Shown here: in pieces, positions 35,341-45,111 of the stretch
Numbering within the stretch: the first letter of the stretch is position 1
How the letters are laid out: each line of letters starts with the position of its first letter
NCBI RefSeq assembly: GCF_023824195.1
Contig: NZ_CP085442.1
Span: forward strand, 2,270,001-2,334,000
Direction: 5' to 3'
Length of the DNA: 64,000 nucleotides
Source of the DNA: Priestia megaterium
GTDB lineage: Bacteria > Bacillota > Bacilli > Bacillales > Bacillaceae_H
Notes under the pieces: model-generated
Seen by the model: the letters and a program-made list of their open reading frames with translations, nothing else
Told to the model about the DNA's origin: nothing
Databases searched by the model: none
Program-made: the position numbers and the translations under genes

Positions 35341-36114
35341 TTGAGCCGTATATCCACCATCGATCACAGCAGCTTGGCCGGTTACGCCTTTTGCTAAATC
35401 ACTTGCTAAAAACATTGCATAATCTGCAATTTCATCGACAGCAAGTAAGCGCTTTTGAGGAACAAGAGGATAAATGACTTCTTCTAGTACTTTTTCAAGC
35501 GCTACATTTCGCGTACGTGCCAAATCTTTTAATTGATTTTGAACAAGCGGCGTATCAACATAACCAGGGCAAATCGCATTTACCGTAATGCCGTGCTCTG
35601 CACCTTCAAGAGCAGCCACTTTCGTTAAGCCAATCACGCCGTGCTTAGCACTGTTGTATGCCGCTTTTCCTGAGAAACCAATCAATCCGTTAATGGAAGA
35701 CATGTTCAAAATGCGGCCGAATTTTTGCTTTTTCATAATAGGAAAAGCATGCTTAGTCGCAACAAAAGGTGCAACAAGCATAATTTTCGTTAAAAGTTCA
35801 AATTTTTCAGTAGGAAATTCTTCGAGCGGGGAAACAAATTGCATGCCAGCATTGTTAATTAATACATCAAGGCGACCATATGTTTCAACCGTTTGAGCAA
35901 TCATTTGTTCAATATCACTTTCATTTGTCACATCTGCTTTAATGCCTAATGCTTCGTAGCCTTTTGTCTTCAATTTGTATGCCGCTTTCTTAACTCCATC
36001 TTCATTTAAGTCAGTTAAGACAACAGTCGCTCCATCTTCAGCAAAGCGCTCACCAATTTGATAACCAATACCTTGAGCTGCACCTGTAATTAACACAATT
36101 TTGTTTTCAACCAT
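35338..36114 (-). CDS. bdhA: 3-hydroxybutyrate dehydrogenase
   Basis: This is a 258-residue SDR that interconverts 3-hydroxybutyrate and acetoacetate with NAD. It has TGAAQGIG, LINNAGMQFVSPLEEFP, the Tyr-Lys pair in AAYNSAKHG, and AICPGYVDTPLV followed by Gln, which is characteristic of this enzyme among SDRs. The organism group stores poly-3-hydroxybutyrate, so a role in using that store fits. A ribosome site AAGGGGG lies ahead of the ATG at 36114. No PHB cluster is adjacent. Confidence 0.88.
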   Translation of the reverse strand: MVENKIVLITGAAQGIGYQIGERFAEDGATVVLTDLNEDGVKKAAYKLKTKGYEALGIKADVTNESDIEQMIAQTVETYGRLDVLINNAGMQFVSPLEEFPTEKFELLTKIMLVAPFVATKHAFPIMKKQKFGRILNMSSINGLIGFSGKAAYNSAKHGVIGLTKVAALEGAEHGITVNAICPGYVDTPLVQNQLKDLARTRNVALEKVLEEVIYPLVPQKRLLAVDEIADYAMFLASDLAKGVTGQAAVIDGGYTAQ

Positions 36115-36197
36115 CGTTTTTTCCCCCTTATATGTAGATGATATAAAATCGCTTACTTTTCCATTTTATCAAAAAATATCTTGATTTAGCGAGTTTT

Positions 36198-36488
36198 TTA
36201 ACTGTACTTCACGCGAAAAGAATGGGTGTGGGAAGGGGTGTTTACTATCTTTACTTCCACATTGCTAACAGAAGCGAACGGCGAGGGACCTTTTTTAATT
36301 TCTTCAATAAATTTTTGGATATTACTTTCTTCACCTTCAGCATCAATTTCCACTTTTTGATCGTCTCGATTTCGTATCCATCCGTTAATGGAGCATTCCA
36401 TTGCTTTTAGCTGCGTGTAGTGACGGAACCCAACTCCTTGAACGCGTCCGTCTACAATCATATACACATGTTTTTTCACTGTTCTCAC
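36198..36488 (-). CDS. acyP: Acylphosphatase
   Basis: This is a 96-residue enzyme that hydrolyses acyl phosphates. The active-site loop DGRVQGVGFRHYTQ contains the Arg that binds phosphate, and GWIRNRDDQKVEIDAEG carries the catalytic Asn (GWIRN). Size and motifs are standard. It is transcribed leftward ahead of bdhA with an 83-base gap. Confidence 0.93.
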   Translation of the reverse strand: MRTVKKHVYMIVDGRVQGVGFRHYTQLKAMECSINGWIRNRDDQKVEIDAEGEESNIQKFIEEIKKGPSPFASVSNVEVKIVNTPSHTHSFRVKYS

Positions 36489-36619
36489 CTCACAGGCAAT
36501 TTTCCCTTTTTTATAAAAAAGAAAACAACTACAATCTTACTTTTCACTGTATAATAGAAAAAGACATTGTAAGACTTTAACAGTTTTAATGTAGATTAAA
36601 TAAGAAAGAAGGGTTATGA

Positions 36620-37837
36620 ATGCAAGCAGCAGCACGAACGAAGCAAGCGCAGCCGGCGACGATTTACCGTATTTTATTTGCTATTAGTTTAGGACATTTC
36701 CTAAATGATTGTATGCAGTCCGTTATACCGGCACTTTTTCCTGTCCTTGAAAAATCGATGAATTTAAACTACACGCAAATCGGTTGGATTGCCTTTGCTT
36801 TAAACATGACGTCATCGATTATGCAGCCGGTGTTCGGCGTATTTGCCGATAAGCGTCCCTCGCCATTTTTATTGCCAATTGCGATGTGTCTAAGCATGAT
36901 TGGTATGGTTGGGCTCGCTTTAGCGCCAAATTTTTATTTTGTGATTATATCTGTCTTATTTGTAGGGTTCGGCTCAGCTATTTTTCACCCGGAAGGTTCT
37001 CGCGTAGCGTATATGGCAGCAGGAGGAAAACGGGGGCTGGCGCAGTCTATTTATCAAGTTGGCGGAAATACGGGACAGTCGATGGCTCCGCTATTTACGG
37101 CATTTATCTTTATCGGACTTGGTCAGTTTGGCACGATTTGGTTTACGTTAATTGCAGGTATCGGCGTAGTGGTTTTGTATAGCGTCTCTAAATGGTATAA
37201 ATCGGAGTTAGCTACTCGTCAACGCTTGAAGAAAAAGCAGTCAGATGCTTCATTTACGATGAACAAGCAAATTATTTTTGCGGTTGGACTTTTAATTTTT
37301 CTTGTTTTTGCACGTTCATGGTACGGAGCAGGCATCCTTAATTTCTTTCAGTTTTATATCATTGAAAAATTTAATTTGCCTATCAAAAGTGCTCAGCTTT
37401 ACGTTTTTTTATTTATGATTGCAGGGGTATTTGGAACATTCTTTGGAGGTCCGCTTGCCGATCGTTTCGGAAAACGAAATATTTTATTGTTTTCTATGTT
37501 AGGGTCAGTACCGTTTACTTTATTACTCCCTCATGTTTCTCTAGGAGTGGCAGCACCTCTTTTAGTACTAATCGGCTTTGTTCTTCAGTCAAGTTTCAGC
37601 GTCACGGTCGTCTATGCTCAGGAGCTGATGCCGGGAAAAATCGGGTTGGTTTCCGGCCTAATTGTAGGTCTTGCTTTTGGAATGGGAGCTTTAGGAGCTG
37701 TTGTATTCGGTAAATTAGCCGATGTCTTCAGCCTTCAGTTTATCATGCTGTTTTGCAGCTATCTTCCAATTCTAGGGCTGCTAACATGGCTGTTACCGAG
37801 CGATAAGCGTGTGAAAGAAATGCACGAAGCAAAATAA
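36620..37837 (+). CDS. MFS transporter, fosmidomycin-resistance (Fsr) type
   Basis: This is a 405-residue transporter with about 12 helices. The block FHPEGSRVAYMAAGGKRGLA followed by QSIYQVGGNTGQSMAP is diagnostic of Fsr proteins, and the cytoplasmic loop DRFGKR is the MFS loop motif. Relatives expel fosmidomycin and similar compounds; the native substrate is unknown. AGAAGGG precedes ATG 36620. It is a single-gene unit with a strong terminator. Confidence 0.85.
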   Translation: MQAAARTKQAQPATIYRILFAISLGHFLNDCMQSVIPALFPVLEKSMNLNYTQIGWIAFALNMTSSIMQPVFGVFADKRPSPFLLPIAMCLSMIGMVGLALAPNFYFVIISVLFVGFGSAIFHPEGSRVAYMAAGGKRGLAQSIYQVGGNTGQSMAPLFTAFIFIGLGQFGTIWFTLIAGIGVVVLYSVSKWYKSELATRQRLKKKQSDASFTMNKQIIFAVGLLIFLVFARSWYGAGILNFFQFYIIEKFNLPIKSAQLYVFLFMIAGVFGTFFGGPLADRFGKRNILLFSMLGSVPFTLLLPHVSLGVAAPLLVLIGFVLQSSFSVTVVYAQELMPGKIGLVSGLIVGLAFGMGALGAVVFGKLADVFSLQFIMLFCSYLPILGLLTWLLPSDKRVKEMHEAK

Positions 37838-37850
37838 GAAAAAGAAAAAG

Positions 37851-37884
37851 AAAAAGCAAACGCAGGGTAGCGTTTGCTTTTTCT
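37851..37884 (+). terminator. Terminator after the Fsr-type gene
   Basis: AAAAAGCAAACGC and GCGTTTGCTTTTT form a perfect 13-base stem with a 6-base loop. Confidence 0.9.
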
Positions 37885-37973
37885 ATGAGCGTGAAGCAAA
37901 TTTCAAGACGAATTCATATTTTTCTCCTACAATAGAGACAATAGAAATTGAAAATCGAAAGGAAGAATCACCT

Positions 37974-38984
37974 ATGATTAAGCTAAGCGTATTGGATCAG
38001 TCTCCTGTTTCAAGCGGATCAACACCAAAGGAAGCGTTGAAACGCACGGTAGAGCTGGCTAAATTAACGGAAGAGTTGGGCTACCATCGCTTTTGGGTAG
38101 CGGAACATCATAATACGAACGGTCTTGCAGGCTCATCTCCGACACTTTTAATGACGCACTTAGCTTCTCGAACGAGCCGAATCCGAATTGGATCTGGAGG
38201 AGTCCTTCTTCCTCAATACAGTCCGTATAAAGTAGCAGAAGATGCTCAGCTGCTTGAAAATCTGTTTCCTAATCGAATTGATTTAGGTCTTGGACGGTCA
38301 CCGGGAGGAGATGCGCTGACTCGGCTTGCGCTGACAGATGGAGTCCGTAAAAGCCTCAATGAATTCCCTCGTCAAATTCAGGCGTTAAAAGGACATCTTG
38401 AGCATAATTTGCCGTCTGATCATCCGTATTACGGAGTGACGGCTTATCCGTTAAGTGAAACAAAGCCAGAACTGTGGCATCTTGGCATTAATAAAAGAGG
38501 AGCAAGATCTGCTGCTGAGCTGGGCATCTCTTTTACATTTGGACACTTTATTTATTCAGTTGGAGGACAAGAAGCCATTCGTCATTATAAACAAGAATTT
38601 ATCCCTTCTTCGTATCAATCAAAGCCTAAAACCAACGTATGCGTATTTGTTGTATGTGCAGAAACAACAGAAGAAGCCGAGCAGCATGCCAAAACGCTAG
38701 ATGATTGGCTATTGAAAGTAGCAAAAGGCGGGGATACAACAATTTCATCGATAGAAGAAGTGCACAATCGTTCTTATTCAGAAGAAGAGCTAAAAAAAAT
38801 AAGCACCAATCGCCCTCGTATGATCGTAGGAAATCCAGCTGAAGTAAAACAAGAATTAATTGAGCTGCAGCAAAAATACGATAACGACGAATTTTTAATT
38901 ATTACAAATATCCATGATTATGAAGCGAAAAAGAAGTCTTATGAACTGCTTGCAGAGCTATTTCCTCAACCCTCATTTTTTTAA
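37974..38984 (+). CDS. LLM-class flavin-dependent oxidoreductase (luciferase-like)
   Basis: This is a 336-residue TIM-barrel protein of the bacterial luciferase superfamily, like B. subtilis YceB. It begins LSVLDQSPVSSGSTPKEAL and has RFWVAEHHNTNGLAGSSP and RIRIGSGGVLLPQYSPYKVA, then DLGLGRSPGGD. These bind reduced FMN. A monooxygenase reaction is likely, the substrate unknown. GAAAGGAAG precedes the ATG. The stop falls inside a terminator hairpin. Confidence 0.88.
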   Translation: MIKLSVLDQSPVSSGSTPKEALKRTVELAKLTEELGYHRFWVAEHHNTNGLAGSSPTLLMTHLASRTSRIRIGSGGVLLPQYSPYKVAEDAQLLENLFPNRIDLGLGRSPGGDALTRLALTDGVRKSLNEFPRQIQALKGHLEHNLPSDHPYYGVTAYPLSETKPELWHLGINKRGARSAAELGISFTFGHFIYSVGGQEAIRHYKQEFIPSSYQSKPKTNVCVFVVCAETTEEAEQHAKTLDDWLLKVAKGGDTTISSIEEVHNRSYSEEELKKISTNRPRMIVGNPAEVKQELIELQQKYDNDEFLIITNIHDYEAKKKSYELLAELFPQPSFF

Positions 38985-39003
38985 GAAAAAGATGAGTTTT
39001 TTT
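38971..39003 (+). terminator. Terminator overlapping the end of the LLM gene
   Basis: CTCAT plus five T pairs with five A plus ATGAG (one bulged G), followed by TTTTTTT. Confidence 0.65.
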
Positions 39004-39043
39004 ACAGAATTAAATGTTAGAATATTTAAAAAGGAGGAGTGAC

Positions 39044-39676
39044 ATGCACGTAGATAAAAAAAGTGTAAGCAACCAAACAAGCACGATTACCTATACACAT
39101 ATTAAAACGGAAGGGTCTAGTAGCATTTGTTTTATGTTTTCAGGCCTGGGCTATACATATGAAAAGCCGCTATTGTATTATGTAACGATGCTGATGCTAA
39201 AACATGGAATTGAAGTTGTTCATATCCACTATACATATCCAAAAGAGCTGATGACAAAGTCTACAGATGAGATTGCAGATGTTATGATGAAAGACATTGA
39301 TCTCGTGCTACAAGACGTTTTATCTCACAATGACTATAAAAATATCATATTTGCAGGAAAATCGATTGGCACAATTCCGCTGATTCAGCAAATTATGAAA
39401 GGTGAAGCCTACAAAGCCGCAACGATGCTTTTACTGACCCCGCTTTTAACAAGAACAGAACTATTTGAAAGTTTACTAGAAAGCACTCATAAAGGTCTTA
39501 TTGTAATAGGAACTCTTGATCACTATTATACTGAAGAAGTTTATCAATTAAAAACAAACACAATGAATATTCAAGTGATTGAAAATGCCGATCATTCATT
39601 GGACGTTTTGTATACTCCCACGGAATCGTTAAAGGCGCTGGAAACCGTTTTGAATGGCATAGAACAGCTTCTGTGA
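39044..39676 (+). CDS. Alpha/beta-hydrolase-like protein
   Basis: This is a 210-residue protein. ICFMFSGLGYTYEKPLLYY is the first strand and oxyanion region, FAGKSIGTIPLI carries the likely nucleophile Ser in GKSIG, and IVIGTLDHYYTEE and IENADHSLD give the Asp and His. The triad is therefore complete, unlike the fusion protein at 22512. Substrate unknown. AAAGGAGG lies before ATG 39044. It precedes an AraC gene by 27 bases and may be co-transcribed with it. Confidence 0.78.
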   Translation: MHVDKKSVSNQTSTITYTHIKTEGSSSICFMFSGLGYTYEKPLLYYVTMLMLKHGIEVVHIHYTYPKELMTKSTDEIADVMMKDIDLVLQDVLSHNDYKNIIFAGKSIGTIPLIQQIMKGEAYKAATMLLLTPLLTRTELFESLLESTHKGLIVIGTLDHYYTEEVYQLKTNTMNIQVIENADHSLDVLYTPTESLKALETVLNGIEQLL

Positions 39677-39703
39677 GATAGGAAATAAGGAAAGGAGTAC
39701 AAA

Positions 39704-40420
39704 ATGGATACGCTACGTGAAATTATTTGCGAAAAAAGAGCCTACAGCTATTCACCTCATACTCATGATCATAACTACAGTCAGCTTTTGTTTCCGCTAG
39801 CAGGTGCTCTTGATATTCAAACAAGCGAGCAGCACTTAACGCTGCAAGAAGGATGCTTTTACATTCCGCCTCGTCAGCTGCATACGTATCAAGCTAAAAA
39901 TACAAATGAATGTTTGGTCGTTGATATTCCTTTGAAATTTACAGAAAGTGCGCATCTTTCTCAACAAGCAGCTTTTATTCAATGGAATTCAACATGGAGA
40001 GCAATTCGCTACCTTTTACTTGATGGGCTTCAAAAAAGCACTGACAGGGGGGCGCTTGAAGATTTAGTCCGTTACGTTCAGCATTATTTACCAAAGAAAC
40101 AAACGTTTAAATCCATCGATTACCTTCATGCTAACTTTAATCAAGAGTTAAACATAGAAAGCCTTGCCAAGCTGGAAAATTACCATCCTGCCTATTTTTC
40201 TGCTTGGTTTAAACAAAAAACGGGCTATTCGCCTCAAAGCTATGTAGCGCGTATACGTTTAAATAAAGCAAAAGAACTGTTAAAAGAGACGGGATACTCG
40301 GTAACGTATATTGCGCATGAAGTCGGCTATCACAGCTTGTCTTCATTCACTAAATGGTTTGCAAAACAAGAAGGAGTCTCACCCACGCAATATCGAAGTA
40401 TCTTAAAAATAGACAAATAA
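39704..40420 (+). CDS. AraC-family transcriptional regulator
   Basis: This is a 238-residue regulator with an N-terminal cupin domain (HTHDHNYSQLLFPLAGALDI, FYIPPRQLHTYQ) and a C-terminal AraC domain (about 140-238) with two helix-turn-helices (LNIESLAKLENYHPAYFSAW, and TYIAHEVGYHSLSSFTKWF). The ligand is unknown. It sits between an alpha/beta-hydrolase gene and a DMT transporter gene in the same direction. The transporter, 61 bases on, is the most likely target. Confidence 0.88.
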   Translation: MDTLREIICEKRAYSYSPHTHDHNYSQLLFPLAGALDIQTSEQHLTLQEGCFYIPPRQLHTYQAKNTNECLVVDIPLKFTESAHLSQQAAFIQWNSTWRAIRYLLLDGLQKSTDRGALEDLVRYVQHYLPKKQTFKSIDYLHANFNQELNIESLAKLENYHPAYFSAWFKQKTGYSPQSYVARIRLNKAKELLKETGYSVTYIAHEVGYHSLSSFTKWFAKQEGVSPTQYRSILKIDK

Positions 40421-40481
40421 TATCATAAAAGTGGAAAAACTTTTTTCTTTCTTTTAGCTATGATAAAAGAAAGGAGATGGA

Positions 40482-41369
40482 ATGATGAATACTTCATTAT
40501 CAAAAATACTTATATTATGTACAGCTGTATTATGGGGAACTACAGGAACTGCCCAAGCTTTAGCATCTGCTGAAGCGCATTCCGTGGCGATTGGAGCGGT
40601 ACGTTTAGCTGTAGGGGGACTGTCGCTTCTTGCAGCTTGTCTTATTCAAAAAAAGAAAGTGGGCGTAAGACACCTTCCTATTCTGCCTCTTACGGTTGCT
40701 GCAGCAAGTATGGCCGCTTATCAGCCTTTATTTTTTTTAGCTGTTATTAAAACGGGTGTTGCAGTAGGAACAATGGTGGCAATTGGGAGTGCGCCGCTTT
40801 TGTCAGGAGTGTTAGATTACATAGTTTACCGCAAGAAACCTACAAAAAAATGGCTGCTTGCCACGTTTACGGGTATTATAGGGTGCTGCTGCTTGTTGTT
40901 AAAAAAAGATAGTCAAATCGACGTGATAGGTTTGGGTATGGCGATAGGAGCAGGGGCGTCTTTTGCTTGCTATACGACTGTTAATAAAAAAATTGTTCAG
41001 CATGTTGATCCGCAAGTAGGCGCTTCTCTTGTGTTCACAGCCGCCGCTGTTTTACTGATACCATGCTGGTTTATGTACGATATGAGCTGGCTAGTTTCTT
41101 TAAATGGAATAGGCATCGCTCTTCACTTAGGAATACTTACGACGGCTCTTGCTTATGTATTATTTTCTACAGCGCTCAAGTCGGTGCATGCGTCTACCGC
41201 CGTGACGTTATCGTTAGCAGAGCCCGTTACCGCTTTTTTACTTGGCGTCTTTTTCTTAGGAGAATCTCTAACTTTGGTGAACATATGCGGAGCAGCACTA
41301 GTATTTGCTAGCTTAGCGTTTTTAACGTATTCTCCGAAGGCATCGCTAAATCAAGGGGTGCGTATATAA
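40482..41369 (+). CDS. EamA/DMT-superfamily transporter
   Basis: This is a 295-residue protein with ten predicted helices in two EamA repeats (about 5-135 and 145-283). The start of each repeat is typical: LCTAVLWGTTGTAQALAS and GLGMAIGAGASFACYT. The end AEPVTAFLLGVFFLGESLT is the conserved EamA end block. It probably exports an amino acid or metabolite. AAAGGAG precedes tandem ATGs at 40482 and 40485, either of which could be used. A terminator follows at once. Confidence 0.85.
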   Translation: MMNTSLSKILILCTAVLWGTTGTAQALASAEAHSVAIGAVRLAVGGLSLLAACLIQKKKVGVRHLPILPLTVAAASMAAYQPLFFLAVIKTGVAVGTMVAIGSAPLLSGVLDYIVYRKKPTKKWLLATFTGIIGCCCLLLKKDSQIDVIGLGMAIGAGASFACYTTVNKKIVQHVDPQVGASLVFTAAAVLLIPCWFMYDMSWLVSLNGIGIALHLGILTTALAYVLFSTALKSVHASTAVTLSLAEPVTAFLLGVFFLGESLTLVNICGAALVFASLAFLTYSPKASLNQGVRI

Positions 41370-41404
41370 AAAAATCCCCTTTCTCTAGAGAAAGGGGATT
41401 TCTT
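41370..41404. terminator. Bidirectional terminator
   Basis: AAATCCCCTTTCTC pairs with GAGAAAGGGGATTT between the convergent DMT and ykpA genes. Confidence 0.88.
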
Positions 41405-41405
41405 A

Positions 41406-43025
41406 TTAAGCGTACATGCTAGCTACTTGTTTTTGCAGGTTGCTGTCTTCTAAATACTCATCATACGTCATTTGCTTGTCAATTACTCCGTTTGGCGTAA
41501 TTTCAATTACACGATTTGCAATCGTTTCAACGAACTGATGGTCATGAGATGTGAAAATCATTGAACCTTTGTAGCTGATAAGTCCATTATTTAGTGCTGT
41601 GATTGATTCTAAGTCAAGGTGATTCGTAGGATCGTCTAGTAAAAGAACGTTTGAACCGCTTAGCATCATTTTAGAAAGCATACAGCGAACTTTTTCTCCT
41701 CCGGAAAGAACGTTGGCTTTTTTCAACACTTCTTCACCAGAGAATAGCATTCTGCCTAAGAAACCGCGTAAGAAGCTTTCGCTTTGGTCATTAGGTGAAT
41801 ACTGACGCAGCCAGTCTACTAAGTTTAAATCTCCGTTTTCAAAGTACTCGGAGTTGTCTTTTGGGAAAAAGGCTTGAGACGTTGTCACACCCCATTTGTA
41901 CGTGCCGCTGTCTGCTTCCATTTCACCCATTAAAATCTTCATTAATGTTGAATTTGCAAGTTCGTTGCGGCCTACAAGAGCGATTTTGTCATCTTTATTC
42001 ATAATAAAGCTTACGTTATCAAGCACTTTTACGCCGTCAATTGTTTTTGTTAGACCTTCAACGCGAAGTACGTCATTTCCAATCTCACGTTCCGGCGTGA
42101 AGTTCACGTACGGATAGCGACGAGAAGAAGGGCGGATGTCATCTAATGAAATTTTATCAAGCAATTTTTTACGAGACGTTGCTTGTTTTGATTTCGATGC
42201 ATTTGCGCTAAAGCGAGCGATAAAGGCTTGAAGCTCTTTAATTTTTTCTTCTTTTTTCTTGTTCGCATCTGATGCCATTTTTTGTGCTAATTGACTTGAT
42301 TCATACCAGAAGTCATAGTTACCAACGTAGACTTGGATTTTACTGAAGTCAAGGTCAGCAATGTGCGTACATACTTTGTTTAAGAAGTGACGGTCATGAG
42401 ATACAACAATGACTGTGTTTTCGAAATTAATTAAGAACTCTTCTAACCATTGAATTGCTTGAATATCCAAGTTATTCGTAGGCTCATCTAAAAGTAATAC
42501 ATCAGGTTTTCCGAATAAAGCTTGTGCAAGAAGCACTTTTACTTTTTCACTACCCGTTAGTTCAGCCATTTTTTTTGCGTGAAGATCTTCAGAAATACCT
42601 AATCCTTTTAAAAGAATAGCTGCTTCTGATTCTGCTTCCCAACCGTTTAATTCAGCAAATTCACCTTCAAGCTCAGCTGCTTTCATTCCGTCTTCATCTG
42701 TGAAGTCTGCTTTCATATAAATAGCATCTTTTTCTTGCATTACTTCATAAAGGCGAGCGTGCCCCATAATAACGGTTTTCATAACTTCTTGATCTTCATA
42801 TTCGAAGTGGTTCTGTTTTAAGACAGCAAGGCGTTCGCCAGGGCCCATATGTACATCACCAGTTTGAGATTCAATTTCACCAGATAAAATTTTTAAAAAC
42901 GTTGATTTTCCAGCACCGTTTGCGCCGATTAATCCATAACAGTTACCAGGCGTGAATTTAATATTCACATCTTCAAATAACTTTCGGTCGCCAAATCGTA
43001 AACTTACATTACTAACTGTAATCAT
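41406..43025 (-). CDS. ykpA: ABC-F family ATPase YkpA
   Basis: This is a 539-residue soluble protein with two ABC domains, close in length to B. subtilis YkpA. ABC-F proteins act on the ribosome rather than in transport. Domain 1 has GANGAGKST, signature LTGSE and LLLDEPTNNLD. Domain 2 has a changed Walker A, GRNELANST, where Lys is replaced by Asn, but keeps LSGGE and LLLDDPTNHLD. The linker (about 240-320) is charged and helical. ATG 43025 has GGAGG 10 bases ahead; an in-frame ATG at 43049 overlaps that site. Confidence 0.93.
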   Translation of the reverse strand: MITVSNVSLRFGDRKLFEDVNIKFTPGNCYGLIGANGAGKSTFLKILSGEIESQTGDVHMGPGERLAVLKQNHFEYEDQEVMKTVIMGHARLYEVMQEKDAIYMKADFTDEDGMKAAELEGEFAELNGWEAESEAAILLKGLGISEDLHAKKMAELTGSEKVKVLLAQALFGKPDVLLLDEPTNNLDIQAIQWLEEFLINFENTVIVVSHDRHFLNKVCTHIADLDFSKIQVYVGNYDFWYESSQLAQKMASDANKKKEEKIKELQAFIARFSANASKSKQATSRKKLLDKISLDDIRPSSRRYPYVNFTPEREIGNDVLRVEGLTKTIDGVKVLDNVSFIMNKDDKIALVGRNELANSTLMKILMGEMEADSGTYKWGVTTSQAFFPKDNSEYFENGDLNLVDWLRQYSPNDQSESFLRGFLGRMLFSGEEVLKKANVLSGGEKVRCMLSKMMLSGSNVLLLDDPTNHLDLESITALNNGLISYKGSMIFTSHDHQFVETIANRVIEITPNGVIDKQMTYDEYLEDSNLQKQVASMYA

Positions 43026-43405
43026 GTATGAGCAGTCCTCCAAATTCAATATCTATAAAATTATACCATTCTTTTGAGATAAGAGCGATATGAATACAAT
43101 ATTTCAAACATAAAGTGTAACCGACACTTTAAGCACTCGTCAACCATTTAAGGGAATTTTTGAGCGGTAAAACTTAATTATTCTAGCATTCACCAAAACA
43201 TTCAGCGGCAAACCAGCATGTCTGATCCTTCAGTAATCAGCTCTTTTTTATTTTTAAGATGGATGTTGTCTTCCTTTGTATAAGAAACAAAGAGAAGAAT
43301 AATACTACCTGGTAAATAAAAGAATTTTTATGAAGTAAACACTGATATTTTACGGGTGCTTATTTCTGAAATTGGTTTGACATAGACATAGATAGGGTGA
43401 TTATC
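43026..43405. other. Intergenic region between ykpA and the ger operon
   Basis: About 380 bases without a clear gene. A small dyad AAAGTGT-N5-ACACTTT lies at 43112-43130. TGCTTA, 18 bases and CATAGAC occur just ahead of the 41-residue gene and loosely resemble a SigG promoter. Nothing else is recognised. Confidence 0.35.
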
Positions 43406-43531
43406 ATGTGGAAATTAGTTGTTTCCTATCTTCCAGAAGGGCCAGTTTTTATACAAACAGTTCTGGTTTTTTTCATCCCGTATATAATCTACAAATTATT
43501 AAGCGGGATTCGTAATTCAGAGGAAGAGTGA
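43406..43531 (+). CDS. 41-residue membrane peptide leading the ger operon
   Basis: This short gene encodes [20 protein letters not shown] followed by a hydrophobic helix ([12 protein letters not shown]) and an acidic tail (NSEEE). AGGGTGAT is 7 bases ahead of ATG 43406. Its TGA stop shares a base with the ATG of the GerA-type gene (TGATG), so translation of the two is coupled. It is shorter than the usual D-type germination proteins (about 75 residues), and I know no established name for it. Position points to a role with the germinant receptor. Confidence 0.6.
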   Translation: MWKLVVSYLPEGPVFIQTVLVFFIPYIIYKLLSGIRNSEEE

Positions 43532-45108
43532 TGAAAGTGAAAAAATGGAGATCAACAGTAAAAAAAATAGGAAAACATGCGCACGAGAAGGAAAACAAAC
43601 AGGAATCTATACATCAAGATTCACCTAATCATGTTACTGATCATTTAGCTTTAACTCTAGAAGTAATTAAAAATGAAATTGGTCATAATTCCGACGTTCA
43701 TTTTCGGGATTTTATTATAGGACGCACCGGCATTCAGGCAGCTATTATTTTTGTAGAGGGGCTATCAGATAAAGATCTTATTGAAAAACATATTTTGTCA
43801 TCATTGATGGCTGATTTTTCAAAAGAATACCAACAGGATCAGCTTTACGTAAAGGGAAGCCTTTCAAAACAGTGTATTAAAAGCCAAGTATTATCAATCA
43901 GTGATGTAGAAGAGGTTCATTCTATTAAAGAAGTAACATCAAAAGTCTTAACAGGATCTACGGCTCTTTTAATTGACGGGTTATCACCTGCCTTGATTCT
44001 TGGTACAAGCAAAGTAAAAACAAGGACGATTGAAGAGCCCGTATCAGAAGCATTGGTGAGAGGGCCAAGAGTAGGCTTCACTGAATCTTTAAGTGATAAT
44101 ACTTCTTTATTAAGAGGAAGCGGAGATATTGAAAATTTGTCGCTGGTGAAATTTCAAGTAGGAAAGCGTTCCAAAAAAGACTTAGTTGTTGCTTACATAA
44201 AGGAGATTGTTGATCCAGAGCTAGTTGAAGAAGTAGAAAAACGAATTAAAAAAATTGATCTTGATAATGTACCGGAGTCAGGATATGTTGAACAACTCAT
44301 TGAAGATAATTACCTTAGTCCCTTTCCTCAGGTACAGAATACGGAGCGTCCCGATCGTGTAATTGCTGCTTTGATGGAAGGGAGAGTAGCCATTTTATTA
44401 GACGGGACGCCTTTTGCTTTGATCGCCCCTGTTACGTTTAGCATGATGTTACAGTCGCCGGAAGATTATTATGAAAGGTGGATTCCCGGTACATTCATTC
44501 GTTTTCTTCGTTATATCGCAGTGGTTCTTTCCCTTTTTACACCGGCTTTGTATATTGCGTTTATTTCATTTCATCCAGGATTAATTCCGACTAAGTTAGC
44601 TATTTCTATTATAGGATCAAGGTCTGGTGTTCCGTTTCCCGCCCTTATCGAAGCCTTATTTATGGAATTATCCATCGAAATTTTGAGAGAAGCCGGACTC
44701 CGATTGCCGAAACCCATTGGTCCAGCAATGGGCATTGTCGGTGGGTTAATCATTGGAGAAGCTGCGGTGCAGGCAGGAATCGTTAGCCCTATTTTGGTGA
44801 TTGTAGTGGCGTTAACTGCCATTTCATCGTTTTCTATTCCCCAATATAGTGTAGGAATCACATTGCGTATTCTTCGGTTTGTAGCCATGCTTTGTGCTGC
44901 CATACTTGGATTATATGGCGTCATCTTATTTTTCCTTTTTATGATGAGCCATTTAGTGAAACTAAAAAGTTTCGGCGTACCTTATATGAGTCCCGCTGTT
45001 CCTTATCGTTTAAGTGAATGGAAAGACTTGGTAGTCCGTATGCCTCTGATGATGATGAAACGACGTCCAAAGATGATGCACACCAAAGATCCTCTACGAA
45101 AAGGGTAG
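43531..45108 (+). CDS. Spore germinant receptor subunit A (GerA family)
   Basis: This is a 525-residue protein of the spore inner membrane. A long soluble N-terminal part (about 1-280) has the family blocks [20 protein letters not shown] and [19 protein letters not shown]. About five membrane helices follow, with PEDYYERW and [20 protein letters not shown]. It forms a receptor with the B and C subunits encoded next, in the order A-B-C. Start ATG 43531 follows AGAGG by 7 bases and is coupled to the small upstream gene. The exact receptor (GerA, GerK or another) cannot be told from this window. Confidence 0.93.
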   Translation: MKVKKWRSTVKKIGKHAHEKENKQESIHQDSPNHVTDHLALTLEVIKNEIGHNSDVHFRDFIIGRTGIQAAIIFVEGLSDKDLIEKHILSSLMADFSKEYQQDQLYVKGSLSKQCIKSQVLSISDVEEVHSIKEVTSKVLTGSTALLIDGLSPALILGTSKVKTRTIEEPVSEALVRGPRVGFTESLSDNTSLLRGSGDIENLSLVKFQVGKRSKKDLVVAYIKEIVDPELVEEVEKRIKKIDLDNVPESGYVEQLIEDNYLSPFPQVQNTERPDRVIAALMEGRVAILLDGTPFALIAPVTFSMMLQSPEDYYERWIPGTFIRFLRYIAVVLSLFTPALYIAFISFHPGLIPTKLAISIIGSRSGVPFPALIEALFMELSIEILREAGLRLPKPIGPAMGIVGGLIIGEAAVQAGIVSPILVIVVALTAISSFSIPQYSVGITLRILRFVAMLCAAILGLYGVILFFLFMMSHLVKLKSFGVPYMSPAVPYRLSEWKDLVVRMPLMMMKRRPKMMHTKDPLRKG

Positions 45109-45111
45109 CTT

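Noticed and set aside
44571..44924. 117-codon frame opposite the GerA gene
   Set aside because: No ribosome site, and it lies antisense to a well-conserved gene; low-complexity Ile/Thr/Pro content is typical of a shadow frame.
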